64,000 bases of DNA from Umezawaea tangerina (GCF_003002815.1 NZ_PVTF01000001.1:1116001-1180000), one strand, 5' to 3'; positions 50,962-60,077 are shown, counted from the stretch's first letter. A program made the numbers and translations. The notes: generated by a model from the letters alone, not told the origin.

Positions 50962-51522
50962 GTGTTCGCTCCACGTGACCCCGACGAGTACCTGCTCGGT
51001 ACCGAGCGTCGGGTCATCAGGGTGCGCAGGCACTGGAGCAGCCTGATCTGGGACATCCTCGAGGCCGGCGCGCTCCTGGCCGGCGCGATGATGATCTCGT
51101 ACCTGCTGCCGGACAACGCGGGGATAGTCCAGAACATCCTCTGGTACGCCGCGCTGCTCGTGCTGCTCAGGCTGGCCTACTTCGTCATGGAGTGGTGGGT
51201 CGAGCGGATCGTGGTGACCGACAAGCGGTTCATGATCTCCTCCGGGGTGTTCGAGACCAAGGTGGCGATGATGCCGATCACCAAGGTCACCGACCTCACC
51301 TACGAGCGCACCGTGCTGGGCCGGATGTTCGGCTACGGCACGCTGGTCGTGGAGTCGGCGGGGCAGATCCAGGCGTTGAACCGGATCGAGTTCCTGCCGA
51401 ACCCCGAGCAGGTGTACGACGCCATCTCGGAACTGACCTTCGGCGACAAGAAGGCCCAGGCCGACCGCTTCTCGATGATCAAGGCCCAACGGGTCGCGCG
51501 GGGCAAGAAGATGGTGCCGTAG
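50962..51522 (+). CDS. PH-domain membrane protein (bPH2/YdbS-like)
   Basis: A 186-residue protein. Two membrane helices (LIWDILEAGALLAGAMMISY and ILWYAALLVLLRLAYFVMEW, about 28-80) are followed by a bacterial PH domain: RIVVTDKRFMISSGVFETKV with MMPITKVTDLTYERTVLGRM and FGYGTLVVESAGQ. Such proteins sit in the cytoplasmic membrane; function unknown, perhaps envelope maintenance. GTG start at 50962 after AGAGG. Upstream small protein is probably in the same transcript. Confidence 0.85.
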   Translation: MFAPRDPDEYLLGTERRVIRVRRHWSSLIWDILEAGALLAGAMMISYLLPDNAGIVQNILWYAALLVLLRLAYFVMEWWVERIVVTDKRFMISSGVFETKVAMMPITKVTDLTYERTVLGRMFGYGTLVVESAGQIQALNRIEFLPNPEQVYDAISELTFGDKKAQADRFSMIKAQRVARGKKMVP

Positions 51523-51557
51523 GAACGGTGGTCGAGGCCGTCGGCCACACTGCACGG

Positions 51558-52415
51558 GTGCGCATCGACCTGCACGCCCACTCAAGTCAGTCCGACGGCA
51601 CCGACTCGCCCGCGGAACTGGTGGCCGCCGCGGCGGCCACCGGCCTCGACGCGGTCGCGATCACCGACCACGACACGTCGGCGGGGTGGCAGGAGGCCGC
51701 CGCCGCACTGCCGCCCGGCCTGCGGCTGGTCCGCGGCGCGGAGCTGTCGTGCGCGTCCACCGACGGCCTCGGCAGGCTCGTCACCGTCCACATGCTCGCC
51801 TACCTCTACGACCCGACGTCGCACGCCATCGTCGAGGAGCAGCTCCGGCTCCGCGCCGAACGCAGGCACCGCGTCCGCGTCATGGCGGTCCGCATGGTCG
51901 AGGACGGCTTCCCCATCGACCCCGACGAGCTCATGGCCGCCCTCCCCGACGACGCCCCCGCCGGCCGCCCCCACCTCGCCATGGCCCTCATGCGGGCGGG
52001 CGTGGTCACCAGCGTCAACGAGGCCTTCGCCAAGTACCTGACCGGCGGCCGCTACTACGTCCCGAAGACCGACACCCCGGTCGAACGGGCCATCGAGATG
52101 ATCGCCGACGCAGGCGGCGTCACCGTCCTGGCCCACCCCTTCGCGGTATCCCGCGGCCCCATCGTCACCGACCAGGTGGTGGCCGACCTGGCCGCCAAGG
52201 GTCTCACCGGCGTCGAGGTCGACCACCCCGACCACGACCACCCCACCCGCACCCGCCTCCGCTCGCTGGCCACCGACCTGGGCCTCCTGATCACCGGCTC
52301 CAGCGACTACCACGGCACCAACAAAACCGTCCGCCTAGGCGCCGAAACCACCGCCCCGGACATGCTCGACGCCCTCGCCGACCGCGCCACAGGCAGCAAA
52401 ATCCTCGTCGGCTAA
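51558..52415 (+). CDS. PHP-domain phosphoesterase (YciV/RNase AM-like)
   Basis: A 285-residue PHP phosphoesterase. First metal motif IDLHAHSSQSDGTDSPAELV (His6, His8, Asp13), then AITDHDTSAGW, RGAELSC (Glu), VTVLAHPFA and GSSDYHGTN. The pattern matches 3',5'-nucleoside bisphosphate phosphatase/RNase AM-type proteins, which also trim RNA 5' ends. Start at the GTG at 51558, immediately before the metal motif; the longer upstream frame overlaps the PH gene and has no homology. Codon use becomes A/C-rich near the end, and a family A repeat follows. Confidence 0.88.
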   Translation: MRIDLHAHSSQSDGTDSPAELVAAAAATGLDAVAITDHDTSAGWQEAAAALPPGLRLVRGAELSCASTDGLGRLVTVHMLAYLYDPTSHAIVEEQLRLRAERRHRVRVMAVRMVEDGFPIDPDELMAALPDDAPAGRPHLAMALMRAGVVTSVNEAFAKYLTGGRYYVPKTDTPVERAIEMIADAGGVTVLAHPFAVSRGPIVTDQVVADLAAKGLTGVEVDHPDHDHPTRTRLRSLATDLGLLITGSSDYHGTNKTVRLGAETTAPDMLDALADRATGSKILVG

Positions 52416-52473
52416 CAAGCCCCCCGACACACAGCGAGCACGACAGCCACCCACCAACCAACCCCCGCCCCGT

Positions 52474-52723
52474 TGGGCGCAGCCCGCCAGCGCGCATCCG
52501 GCGCGGAGCGCCTGGGGCCTTATCGGCGCCAGCCGATGCCTTGTCCGACGGCGGAGCCGAGGATGCCTTGTCGAGCGCAGCTCGATGTCTGGCGAAGCCA
52601 GATCCCCTCCCGCCCCCGATACACAGCGCCCTCCTGCCTCACCCCTGTTTGTCAAGACAGCTTTATCGTCTTGACAAACAGGGGTGAGGCATTGAGACAA
52701 TCGCGCGCCGGGGGCCGGGCTTC
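52474..52723 (-). repeat. Family A repeat, copy A4 (reverse orientation)
   Basis: Modules GGGCGCAGCCCGCC, GGCGCGGAGCGCC and GGCGCCAGCC come first, then GGGCGCTGT in reverse and the hairpin: perfect 24-bp arms at 52635-52658 and 52668-52691, loop AGCTTTATC, outer arm TCACCCCTGT. It ends in ATTGAGACAATCGCGC and GGGCCGGGCTTC. It lies after the PHP gene and adjoins the 60-bp minisatellite. Confidence 0.88.
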
Positions 52724-52760
52724 GCACGTTGGGAGGGCCGGAAGCCAGGCCCACCAGGGG

Positions 52761-53075
52761 GGCAGCCGGAACCGAACTTCCCCAGGGTGGGAGGGACCGG
52801 GTCCGGACTTCACGCGGAGGGGCAGCCGGAACCGAACTTCCCCAGGGTGGGAGGGACCGGGTCCGGACTTCACGCGGAGGGGCAGCCGGAACCGAACTTC
52901 CCCAGGGTGGGAGGGACCGGGTCCGGACTTCACGCGGAGGGGCAGCCGGAACCGAACTTCCCCAGGGTGGGAGGGACCGGGTCCGGACTTCACGCGGAGG
53001 GACAGTCGAAACCGAGCTTCCCCAGGAGTGAGGGGGTCGGGTCCGGACTCCACGCGGTGGAACAGCCGGAACCGG
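52761..53075. repeat. 60-bp tandem repeat (minisatellite)
   Basis: Four perfect 60-bp units (52761-53000), one diverged unit (53001-53060) and a partial sixth. A unit runs from GGCAGCCGGAACCGAACTTC through CCCAGGGTGGGAGGGACCGG to GTCCGGACTTCACGCGGAGG. As 60 is a multiple of three, all frames stay open and give false repetitive proteins. The identity of the four units implies recent expansion or homogenisation. Confidence 0.93.
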
Positions 53076-53220
53076 CTTCACCGCGGTAAGGCCTGGTGCT
53101 TGGGCGGCGAGTTGCGCTGGGCCGGGCGGAACCCAGGGCTTCGGTGGGCTTGTGCGTGCAGCTGTGGTGAGGCCCAGTTCGGGCGTCCCGCCGCTATGGA
53201 GGCCGGTTCGGCTTGTTCCA

Positions 53221-53310
53221 CCGCGGTGACGCCCGGCTCGGGACCACCCACCGCGGTGACGCCCGACTCGGGACCACCCACCGCGGTGACGCCCGACTCG
53301 GGACCGCCCA
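53221..53310. repeat. 30-bp tandem repeat, three units
   Basis: Three units that begin CCGCGGTGACGCCCGACTCG and end GGACCACCCA or GGACCGCCCA. Two substitutions are seen (53236 and 53306). Further single CCGCGGT words occur at about 53079 and 53220, tying it to the degenerate end of the 60-bp array. Confidence 0.9.
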
Positions 53311-53320
53311 CCGAACTCCG

Positions 53321-53343
53321 CCCCCCCCCCCCCCCCCCCCCCC
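53321..53343 (+). repeat. Run of 23 consecutive C
   Basis: An uninterrupted C tract (53321-53343) followed by A, lying 90 bp upstream of the RecB-like start and directly after the 30-bp repeats. Homopolymers of this length are hypermutable by slippage and are also hard to sequence, so the true length may vary or be wrong. Confidence 0.95.
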
Positions 53344-53432
53344 AGAGACCGGACCCCCCAACCCACCCCCCCACCACCTACCTCTGGGTGCGCTTGTCGG
53401 CACTGTCGGTGTCCTTGCGTAGCCTTGGTCGG

Positions 53433-54272
53433 GTGCAGGAGCAGCTCGGGTTCGACTTCGGCGCGATGCCGCGCAAACTCGTCCGGGTGACGCCGTCGAA
53501 ACTGGCGAACTGGGCTGATTGCCCTCGCCGGTATCGAATGGCGTACCTAGACCGGCCGAGTCCGCCGCGTGGTGGCGCGTGGGCCCACAACACCTTGGGT
53601 GCTGTGGTGCACAACGCGTTGAAGGCCCTCTTCGACCTGCCCGCGGACAAGCGTTCGCCGGAGCAGGCGGTCGCGCTCGTGCACCGGCAGTGGAAGAACG
53701 ACGGGTTCCGCGACCAGGAGCAGGCCGCCGTCTACCGCGAGCGGGCTGATGGCTGGGTTCGCGACTACGTCTCCGACCTCGACACCTCGATCGAGCCGGT
53801 CGGTGTCGAGCGCTGGGTGTCGACCCCGACGTCCAAGATCGTCGCCGAGGGCCGGGTGGACCGCATCGACCTCCGCGACGGCGAGCTCGTCATCGTGGAC
53901 TACAAGACCGGTCGGCACGCTCTGACGGTCGACGACGCCCGCGGTTCGCAAGCGCTCGCCCTCTACGCCCTCGCCGCCCGCCGCACTCTCCGCAAGCCGT
54001 GCACGCGGGTCGAGCTGCACCACCTCCCGACCGGCACCGTCTCGGCCTGGGACCACACCGACGAAAGCCTCGGCAGGCACGTCTCCAGGGCCGAGGAGGC
54101 CGCTGACGAGCTCAGTCTCGCCACCGACACCCTCACCGCGGGCGGCGACCCCGAGATCCTCTTCCCACCCCGCACCGGCAGGCAGTGCACCTGGTGCGAC
54201 TTCCGCCGCAGCTGCCCCGACGGGCAACAGGCAGCACCCTCCCTCGACCCGTGGGCCATGCTCGCGCCGTAA
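53433..54272 (+). CDS. RecB-family exonuclease (PD-(D/E)XK), Cas4-like fold
   Basis: A 279-residue nuclease. Starts LVRVTPSKLANWADCPRRYR (first Fe-S Cys within the CPRRY box), then AEGRVDRIDLRDGELVIVDY (Asp and Glu of the active site near 148-160), Lys in VIVDYKTGR, QALALYALAA, and the C-terminal cluster CTWCDFRRSC (Cys-x2-Cys-x5-Cys). This is the AddB/RecB/Cas4-type single-domain nuclease with a 4Fe-4S site, acting on DNA ends. TAGCCT ends 7 nt before the GTG at 53433 (leaderless pattern). It is cotranscribed with a small membrane-protein gene 8 bp downstream. Confidence 0.9.
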   Translation: MQEQLGFDFGAMPRKLVRVTPSKLANWADCPRRYRMAYLDRPSPPRGGAWAHNTLGAVVHNALKALFDLPADKRSPEQAVALVHRQWKNDGFRDQEQAAVYRERADGWVRDYVSDLDTSIEPVGVERWVSTPTSKIVAEGRVDRIDLRDGELVIVDYKTGRHALTVDDARGSQALALYALAARRTLRKPCTRVELHHLPTGTVSAWDHTDESLGRHVSRAEEAADELSLATDTLTAGGDPEILFPPRTGRQCTWCDFRRSCPDGQQAAPSLDPWAMLAP

Positions 54273-54280
54273 GGAGCACC

Positions 54281-54613
54281 ATGAGCGACCCGATCACGGT
54301 AGAACTCCCCACGCCGGACCAGCCTCCCAAACGCGAACCGCTGGTGGCCAGGACCTGGCGCGGCATCAGCGGCGCCTTCGCCGTCGGCCTCGCCCTGCTC
54401 GCCATCGCCCTCGTCGTCATCCAGCTCTACGCCCAGGGCCGCGACCTCCCCGGCCCCGGCTGGGACGTCGTAGCCGGCCACTGGGCCGCCGCCGCCCTCA
54501 CCACCACCGCCCAGATCTTCGCCGACCGCAAACGCGGCTGGCCATCCGCCACCCTCTCCCTGACCATCCTCCTCATCGGCCTGGCCACCCTCTGGATCTA
54601 CTGGTGGGCCTAG
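54281..54613 (+). CDS. Small two/three-helix membrane protein
   Basis: A 110-residue protein with a Pro-rich N-terminus, then membrane helices ISGAFAVGLALLAIALVVIQ (28-47), a middle segment around AAAALTTTAQIFA, and TLSLTILLIGLATLWIYWWA at the C-terminus. AAGGAG lies 6 nt before the ATG. It follows the RecB-family nuclease with an 8-bp gap and is probably in the same operon. No function recognised. Confidence 0.75.
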   Translation: MSDPITVELPTPDQPPKREPLVARTWRGISGAFAVGLALLAIALVVIQLYAQGRDLPGPGWDVVAGHWAAAALTTTAQIFADRKRGWPSATLSLTILLIGLATLWIYWWA

Positions 54614-54623
54614 CAGCCCAAGC

Positions 54624-54772
54624 CGGCAACGCTGGAAGCGACAAGCCGCCCTACCCAACGACGTTGGAAGCGAAAGCCAACGACCAGCGACGCTGGAAGC
54701 AGCACGCAAGCCGCTCAACGACGCTGGAAGCAGCACACAAGCCGCCCACCCAACGACGCTGGAAGCGAGCAT
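54624..54772 (+). repeat. Array of GCTGGAAGC direct repeats
   Basis: Five units of (A)CGACGCTGGAAGC type begin at about 54631, 54663 (GTTGGAAGC), 54692, 54723 and 54758, spaced 29-35 bp, with variable A/C/G-rich DNA between them. The array leads directly into family B copy B3. Related GCTGGAA words also precede B1 and follow B2. Confidence 0.75.
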
Positions 54773-54784
54773 GCTCGTCCGCTA

Positions 54785-54904
54785 GTGCGGTCGGCTTGAC
54801 TTGGGGTTTTTGGGCTTAAAATTGGTCGGCGGGCAGGCTCTACCACCTGCCCTTTTTCGCCCGACGAAGCCCAAAAAAGGGGCCCCAAGTCAAGCCGACC
54901 GCAC
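54785..54904 (+). repeat. Family B structured element, copy B3
   Basis: A 120-bp element with outer stem GTGCGGTCGGCTTGACTTGG and complement ending AAGCCGACCGCAC. It has the same second stem as B1 (TTTTTGGGCTT / AAGCCCAAAAA), GTCGG / CCGAC and tip GGGCAGG / CCTGCCC. Relative to B1 and B2 the outer stem has changed on both sides in a compensated way. It lies between a membrane-protein gene and a convergent hydrolase gene. Confidence 0.87.
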
Positions 54905-54985
54905 CCGGAGACAGCTGTAGCGATACCCCTTAGTCCGTGCCACCGACACCCCCGTAGTCCGCGGCACCGACACCGGGCCACACCC

Positions 54986-55861
54986 TCAAGAAGTCAGCCA
55001 AGCCCTCCAAGTAGGCAGAAGCGTCGTCAGCAGCGCCTCCGGCGTCTCCGTGTTCGGCGAGTGCACCGCCCCCGCCAGCACCGCGAAGTCCGCGTCCAGC
55101 CTCTCCGCCATGTCCCTCTGCCCGGCAGGCGACCAGGCGTCGTCCGCTTCCCCGCACACCACCAGGCACGGCACCTGCGCCGTCCTCAGCGTCCGCGCCA
55201 GCTTCGCCACCAGGTCGGGTTCCACCCGGATCGCCGTCCCCATGCCCAGCAGGCTGGACGGCGTGGACTTCACGAACCTCTCCCGCAGCAGTGCCCGCAG
55301 CTCGTCGGGCAGCACCGGCCAGTTCGGGTTCGCCAGCGCCCGTTGTTCCACCACCCGGTGCGCTGCTTCGACCCCGTGTTCCCGCATCAACCGCTCGCCC
55401 TGGTCCAGCGCCGCCCGCCGTTCGCCCACCGGCAGCTCGCCCGGTCCGGACGACATCAGCGTCAGCCCGGCGATCGGGGCGCCCGCGAACACCGCGCCGC
55501 GCGCCACCAGTCCGCCGAACGAGTGCCCGAGCAGCAGCACGCGCCGTCCTTCGGCGGACAGCTTCGCCACCAGTTCGGCCAGCGCCTCGCCGAGCACGGC
55601 GGGCCGGTAGTCCGATTCGGCGATCGGCCCCGCGGACTCGTACTGGCCGGGCAGGTCGATCGCGACGACTTCCAGGCCGGAGTCGGACAGCGGGTCGATG
55701 AGCGGGGCGAAGTCCTCTTTGGAGCCGGTGAAGCCGGGCACCAGCAGTGCCGTCGCGCCCAGGTCCGTCCCCGCGGCGGGGGCGCGGAGCGCGGCTACGG
55801 GACCGTAGCGGCCGGGTAGGTCGATCCGGTCGGCGCGGTGGGGGCTGATCTGCGAGTACAC
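54986..55861 (-). CDS. Alpha/beta-hydrolase
   Basis: A 291-residue hydrolase: ALLVPGFTGSKEDFAPLIDP (oxyanion region, near 40-59), VVAIDLPGQYES, nucleophile Ser in LLLGHSFGGLVARG (near 112-125), Asp in VCGEADDAWSP and His in AGAVHSPN. The substrate cannot be read from sequence; the lid is helical. CAGACT ends 7 nt before the GTG start. It lies 61 bp downstream of the beta-propeller gene's stop on the same strand. Confidence 0.88.
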   Translation of the reverse strand: MYSQISPHRADRIDLPGRYGPVAALRAPAAGTDLGATALLVPGFTGSKEDFAPLIDPLSDSGLEVVAIDLPGQYESAGPIAESDYRPAVLGEALAELVAKLSAEGRRVLLLGHSFGGLVARGAVFAGAPIAGLTLMSSGPGELPVGERRAALDQGERLMREHGVEAAHRVVEQRALANPNWPVLPDELRALLRERFVKSTPSSLLGMGTAIRVEPDLVAKLARTLRTAQVPCLVVCGEADDAWSPAGQRDMAERLDADFAVLAGAVHSPNTETPEALLTTLLPTWRAWLTS

Positions 55862-55922
55862 GCCCAGCAGTCTGCCCCACCGGACCCGGTCGGGTCTGCC
55901 GCCCGCCCCTGAAGTGTGACCC

Positions 55923-57323
55923 CTACCGCAGGGCGACGAGCTCCTGGCCGCGCTGCTCCAGGACCACCGGGCCGATCGTGCTGGACTGGATGGACCCCTG
56001 GTAGCCCTGGCGGTTCACCGGGATCGTCCCGATCTGGGCGCCGGTGAGCTGGTCCAGCACGCGCAGTCCGTCCTTGACCGGGATGAGGATCTGGCCCGCG
56101 AGGGTGCTGCCGGAGCCGATCGTGTCCGTCGCCGTCCACTTCGGACTGAGGTCCTCCAGCGACAGGGCGATGGTGCGGGAACCGGTGTACCAGTAGACGT
56201 TCGCGGTGCTGATCGTGATCGGCACGACGCCGTTGGGCGGGTCGCCCGCGAGGTCGGACTCCGGGATGTCCAACGGGTAGTCGGCGACCAGGCCGCCGGT
56301 GTCCGCGTCGAACACGCTGAGCTTCGCCGGGCTGCCGGGCACGGCCACCGCGACCCGGTTCGACGTCACGGCCACGATGCGGGCGTTCTTGGCGCCGAGC
56401 ACGACGGTGCTGATGACCTGGGGGGTGTCCGCCGGGTCGGGGTTGGGCTTGAGGATCGTGACGCGGTCGCCCGGATCGTCGCGGTAGCAGCGTTCGAGCA
56501 CGGCGACCTTGCCGGTGGTGACCGCGAACGAGCTGTACTCGCACCCGGTGCGCGGCTGCTTGTTCGGGTTCACGATCGCGCGCAGCTGCCCGTACTCCAT
56601 GGACCGCACGAGGTCGTCCTTGCGGTAGGCCTCGATGAACTTCTTCCCCGTCGTCACCACGTGCGAGCCCTCGCTGAGCAGCCTGGTGCCGAGCTCGGCG
56701 TCGCCGTTGCGCTGGGGGCCGCGCGCGCCGGTCACGGGGTTGAGCGAGGTGATCTCCGAGCAGCCGGTGCCCTTGCTGTAGGCCACCAGCGCCTTGTCCC
56801 ACGCCGCGGTGATCGTGCACAGCGGCAGGTCGCGGCTGTAGCGCCAGCGGACCTCGCCGTTGAGCGGGTCGCGGCCGACGACCTCGCCGCCGTCGCCGGT
56901 CACCACGACCGACCCCAGCCACACCGGCGAGGGGGTGCCGCCGCTGGGCGCCCGCCACACCTCGGCGAGCGTCGGCGGCAGCGTGGTGACCTGCGGCAGT
57001 TCGGGGGCCGGGGCGGAGGTGGTCTGCGACGTGGTCGCGCGGGCGTCGGAGAACACCCACACGAGCAGCGCCGCCACCAGGGTCACGACCACCAGCAGCG
57101 CGACCGCGATGAAGTCGCCGCGGGTGCGGAACGACCGGGACGGCACGTGCGCGGGCGGTTCCCCGGAGTCCGCCGGAGGTGGTGCGAGCACGTCCTCCGG
57201 AGGGGGCTCGTGCCCGTTGGCCTGCGGAGTCGCGTGCCCGTTCACCTCGGGAGCCAGGAGTGCGGAATCCTCGACCTGCTCCGACTGTCCCACTGCCTGG
57301 CTCCCGATCGTTCGTTCGTGCAC
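55923..57323 (-). CDS. Membrane-anchored beta-propeller (PQQ-like) protein, Rv3212-like
   Basis: A 466-residue protein. A cytosolic Pro/Glu-rich N-terminus (to about 68), one membrane helix ([20 protein letters not shown], about 71-90), then an outer domain of repeated beta blades such as [32 protein letters not shown] and [13 protein letters not shown], typical of PQQ/WD-like propellers. There are several cysteines ([27 protein letters not shown]) that may form disulfides outside. Next to the rhlE-like gene as in M. tuberculosis (Rv3211-Rv3212). Function unknown; a binding or scaffold role is likely. Confidence 0.8.
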   Translation of the reverse strand: MHERTIGSQAVGQSEQVEDSALLAPEVNGHATPQANGHEPPPEDVLAPPPADSGEPPAHVPSRSFRTRGDFIAVALLVVVTLVAALLVWVFSDARATTSQTTSAPAPELPQVTTLPPTLAEVWRAPSGGTPSPVWLGSVVVTGDGGEVVGRDPLNGEVRWRYSRDLPLCTITAAWDKALVAYSKGTGCSEITSLNPVTGARGPQRNGDAELGTRLLSEGSHVVTTGKKFIEAYRKDDLVRSMEYGQLRAIVNPNKQPRTGCEYSSFAVTTGKVAVLERCYRDDPGDRVTILKPNPDPADTPQVISTVVLGAKNARIVAVTSNRVAVAVPGSPAKLSVFDADTGGLVADYPLDIPESDLAGDPPNGVVPITISTANVYWYTGSRTIALSLEDLSPKWTATDTIGSGSTLAGQILIPVKDGLRVLDQLTGAQIGTIPVNRQGYQGSIQSSTIGPVVLEQRGQELVALR

Positions 57324-57338
57324 CGCTCGCGTCAGGTG

Positions 57339-59063
57339 TCAGTCTGCCGAGGAAACGGTGTCGTTCGCAGCCGCCTCCGCGTTTCCGCCCGACTCGCCAC
57401 CCGAACGACGGCGCCTGCGCCGCCTCGCGGGGCGCTCACCGCTCTCGCCCGGCGCGCCCTCGGCCGAGGCCTCGGGGGTCTGACCTGCGGTTTCGCTCGT
57501 CACGGGTGCGCCGCCGCGGCTGCGCCGCCTGCGCGGACGGCGGGTGCCGTCCTCCTCGCCCGGTTCCGGGGTCTTCGTCGCGGGGGTGCTCGTCGACGCG
57601 GGCTGGGCCTGCTCGGTGCCCGCCGACGTGCCGCCGCGGGTGGCGCGGCCGCGGCTGCGCTTGCGCGGGCCGCCCTTCTTGTCGCCCTTGAGGTCTTCCT
57701 CGGGCTCGGAGTCCAGCCCGGAGCGGGTGCGCTGGCCCAGCGGCAGCCTGCCCGTGGAGCTCGTCGGGATGTCGAGGTCCGTGAACAGGTGGTCGGAGGT
57801 GGAGTAGGTCTCGACCGGCTCCGGCTTGCCCAGGTTCAGCGCGTCGCTGATGCCCTTCCAGCGCGGCTCCTCGTCCCAGTCGACGAACGTGACCGCGACA
57901 CCGGTGCGCCCGGCGCGGCCCGTGCGGCCGATGCGGTGGACGTAGGTCTTCTCGTCCTCGGGGCACTGGTAGTTGACGACGTGCGTCACGCCCGCCACGT
58001 CGATGCCGCGCGCGGCGACGTCGGTGGCCACGAGCACGTCCACCTTGCCCGCGCGGAACGCGCGCAGCGCCTGCTCGCGGGCGCCCTGGCCGAGGTCGCC
58101 GTGCACCGCCGCGGCCGCGAAGCCGCGCTCGACGAGGTCGTCGGAGATCTTCTGCGCGGTCCGCTTGGTGCGCGTGAAGATCATCGACAGGCCGCGGTCC
58201 TTCGCCTGGAGCAGGCGGGCCAGCAGCTCCACCTTGTCCAGCGCGTGCGCCCGGTAGACGAACTGCTCGGTGCGCTCGTGGATCGCGCTGGCGTCGTTCT
58301 CCTCGGCCCGGATGTGCGTGGGCTGGTTCAGGAACGTGCGCGCGAGCGTGATGATCGGACCCGGCATGGTCGCCGAGAACAGCATCGTCTGCCGCTCGTC
58401 CGGGACCATGCGCAGGATGCGCTCGATGTCGGGCAGGAAGCCGAGGTCGAGCATCTCGTCCGCCTCGTCCAGCACGAGGTTGCGGATCTTGCCCAGCACC
58501 AGGTGGCGCTGCTCGGCGAGGTCCAGCAGGCGGCCGGGCGTGCCCACGACCACGTCGACGCCCTTGCGGAGCGCGGCGATCTGCGGCTCGTACGGGCGAC
58601 CGCCGTAGATGGCCAGCACGTTCACGTCGAGGTGCTTGGCGGCGTCGGTGAGGTCGCGCGTCACCTGCAGGCACAGCTCGCGCGTGGGCACCACGACGAG
58701 CGCCTGCGGCGTGCCGTCGCCGGGGGAGACGATGCGCTGCAGCAGCGGGATGCCGAAGCCCAGGGTCTTGCCGGTGCCGGTGCGGGCCTGGCCGATCACG
58801 TCGTCGCCCGCGAGGGCGAGCGGCAGGGTCAGCTCCTGGATCGCGAACGTGCGCTCGATGCCCGCCTCGGCGAGCGCGCGCACGATCTCCTCGCGAACGC
58901 CCAGCTCGGCGAAGGTCGGGGCGGTGTTCTCGACGGGTGCGTTGGCCACGAGCGGGTGCGAAGTGTCCTCGTCGGGCACACCGGCCTCGCTGTGCTCCAG
59001 TGCCACCGGGTCGAGATTGGTCAGGTCGTCGTTGCTAGCGGTCAGGGTGATCGCCTCTCTCAT
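57339..59063 (-). CDS. rhlE: DEAD-box RNA helicase (RhlE type)
   Basis: A 574-residue helicase. Q motif FAIQELTLP, motif I ARTGTGKT (93-100), Ia [26 protein letters not shown], and motifs [14 protein letters not shown] and [12 protein letters not shown] long basic, disordered C-terminal tail ([35 protein letters not shown]) binds RNA. Likely unwinds structured mRNA or rRNA. Start at the ATG at 59063; longer upstream frames are not family-like. Position matches Rv3211; divergent from the ferritin-like gene. Confidence 0.92.
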   Translation of the reverse strand: MREAITLTASNDDLTNLDPVALEHSEAGVPDEDTSHPLVANAPVENTAPTFAELGVREEIVRALAEAGIERTFAIQELTLPLALAGDDVIGQARTGTGKTLGFGIPLLQRIVSPGDGTPQALVVVPTRELCLQVTRDLTDAAKHLDVNVLAIYGGRPYEPQIAALRKGVDVVVGTPGRLLDLAEQRHLVLGKIRNLVLDEADEMLDLGFLPDIERILRMVPDERQTMLFSATMPGPIITLARTFLNQPTHIRAEENDASAIHERTEQFVYRAHALDKVELLARLLQAKDRGLSMIFTRTKRTAQKISDDLVERGFAAAAVHGDLGQGAREQALRAFRAGKVDVLVATDVAARGIDVAGVTHVVNYQCPEDEKTYVHRIGRTGRAGRTGVAVTFVDWDEEPRWKGISDALNLGKPEPVETYSTSDHLFTDLDIPTSSTGRLPLGQRTRSGLDSEPEEDLKGDKKGGPRKRSRGRATRGGTSAGTEQAQPASTSTPATKTPEPGEEDGTRRPRRRRSRGGAPVTSETAGQTPEASAEGAPGESGERPARRRRRRRSGGESGGNAEAAANDTVSSAD

Positions 59064-59399
59064 ACCAGCGCGCACGGGCCCTGGACGGGCCTCTCGACCG
59101 CACCACCGCCAGCGGGCCGGGTCGGGAGTGGCCGGGCGTGGAGCGGGAGGGCCGGCGAGGTTTGTGCGCGCACCCTCACGTGGCGGCACCGTGCCGCCGT
59201 GATCTGCAACCGCGGCTCCGTCACTGCCGCGAGCCCGTCGGCAGCCATGCCGACCTGGGCCGCGCAGCGTCGACCGCCGGGCGTCAAAGAGCGAGTCTAC
59301 CCGCCAAGTGCGCGGATGGGGGTTTCTCGCGGAGTTCGAGCGTGGACCGAGACCTGCGGGCTCCCTCGCCCGAGCGGCCCGCCCACTAGGCTCGGGACC

Positions 59400-60077
59400 A
59401 TGAGCGAGGCGGAGGCGGCCCCCGTGGTCGAGGGTCAGGAGATCGAGGAAGGCGTCGTCGACCTGCTCGGCGCCCTGGCGTACGGCGAGCTGTCGGCGTT
59501 CGACCGGCTGGCGGAAGATGCCCGCACAGCACCGACCCTGGCGGGCCGGGCCGACCTGTCGGCGATGGCCGCGGCCGAGATCGGGCACTACTCGCAGCTC
59601 GAACGCCACCTCGCCGACCGCGGCCTGGTGATCGAGGACGCGATGCGCCCCTTCGTCGCCGGGTTCGACAACTTCCACGCCTCCACGGCCCCCCGGTCGT
59701 GGCACGAGTCACTGGTCAAGGCTTACGTCGGCGACGGCCTGGCGGCCGACTTCTACCGCGAGATCGCCGAATGGCTCGACGCGGGCACCAAGGAGCTCGT
59801 CCTCGCCGTGCTCGCCGACACGGGCCACTCCGCGTTCGCCGAGCGCGAAGTCCAAGCGGCCTGCAAAGCCGACCCCAAACTGCGCGACCGGCTCACCCTC
59901 TGGGGCCGCAGGCTGCTCGGCGAGGCATTGACGCAGGCCCAGTACGTGGTCGCCGAACGCGACGGGCTCGCCGAGCTCATCATCCGCGGCTCCGGTGACC
60001 TCGCGGGCATCGCGGGCCTCTTCCGACGCCTCCAGCAGAGCCACACGCGGCGCATGGGCAACCTCGGGCTCGGCTAG
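59400..60077 (+). CDS. Ferritin-like/tRNA-hydroxylase-like helical protein (Rv3210c-like)
   Basis: A 225-residue four-helix protein. [20 protein letters not shown] (Glu in first helix, near 22-41), [20 protein letters not shown] (E-x-x-H) and later FAEREVQAA fit the ferritin-like diiron layout, similar to the fold used by MiaE-type tRNA hydroxylases. Not all metal ligands can be verified by eye. TAGGCT ends 7 nt before the ATG at 59400 (leaderless pattern). Gene order matches Rv3210c next to rhlE in M. tuberculosis. Confidence 0.8.
   Translation: MSEAEAAPVVEGQEIEEGVVDLLGALAYGELSAFDRLAEDARTAPTLAGRADLSAMAAAEIGHYSQLERHLADRGLVIEDAMRPFVAGFDNFHASTAPRSWHESLVKAYVGDGLAADFYREIAEWLDAGTKELVLAVLADTGHSAFAEREVQAACKADPKLRDRLTLWGRRLLGEALTQAQYVVAERDGLAELIIRGSGDLAGIAGLFRRLQQSHTRRMGNLGLG

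Noticed and set aside
52761-53075. CRISPR array
   Set aside because: Head-to-tail 60-bp units have no unique spacers, and no cas genes are near (the Cas4-like fold alone is not evidence).
52473-53432. N-terminal extension of the RecB-like protein through the tandem repeats
   Set aside because: It would translate family A, the 60-bp repeats and the C tract. The nuclease homology starts at LVRVTPSKL and a leaderless -10 precedes the GTG at 53433.
54624-54772. CRISPR-like array of GCTGGAAGC repeats
   Set aside because: Repeats are only 9-14 bp, degenerate and unevenly spaced, and they belong to family B flanks.
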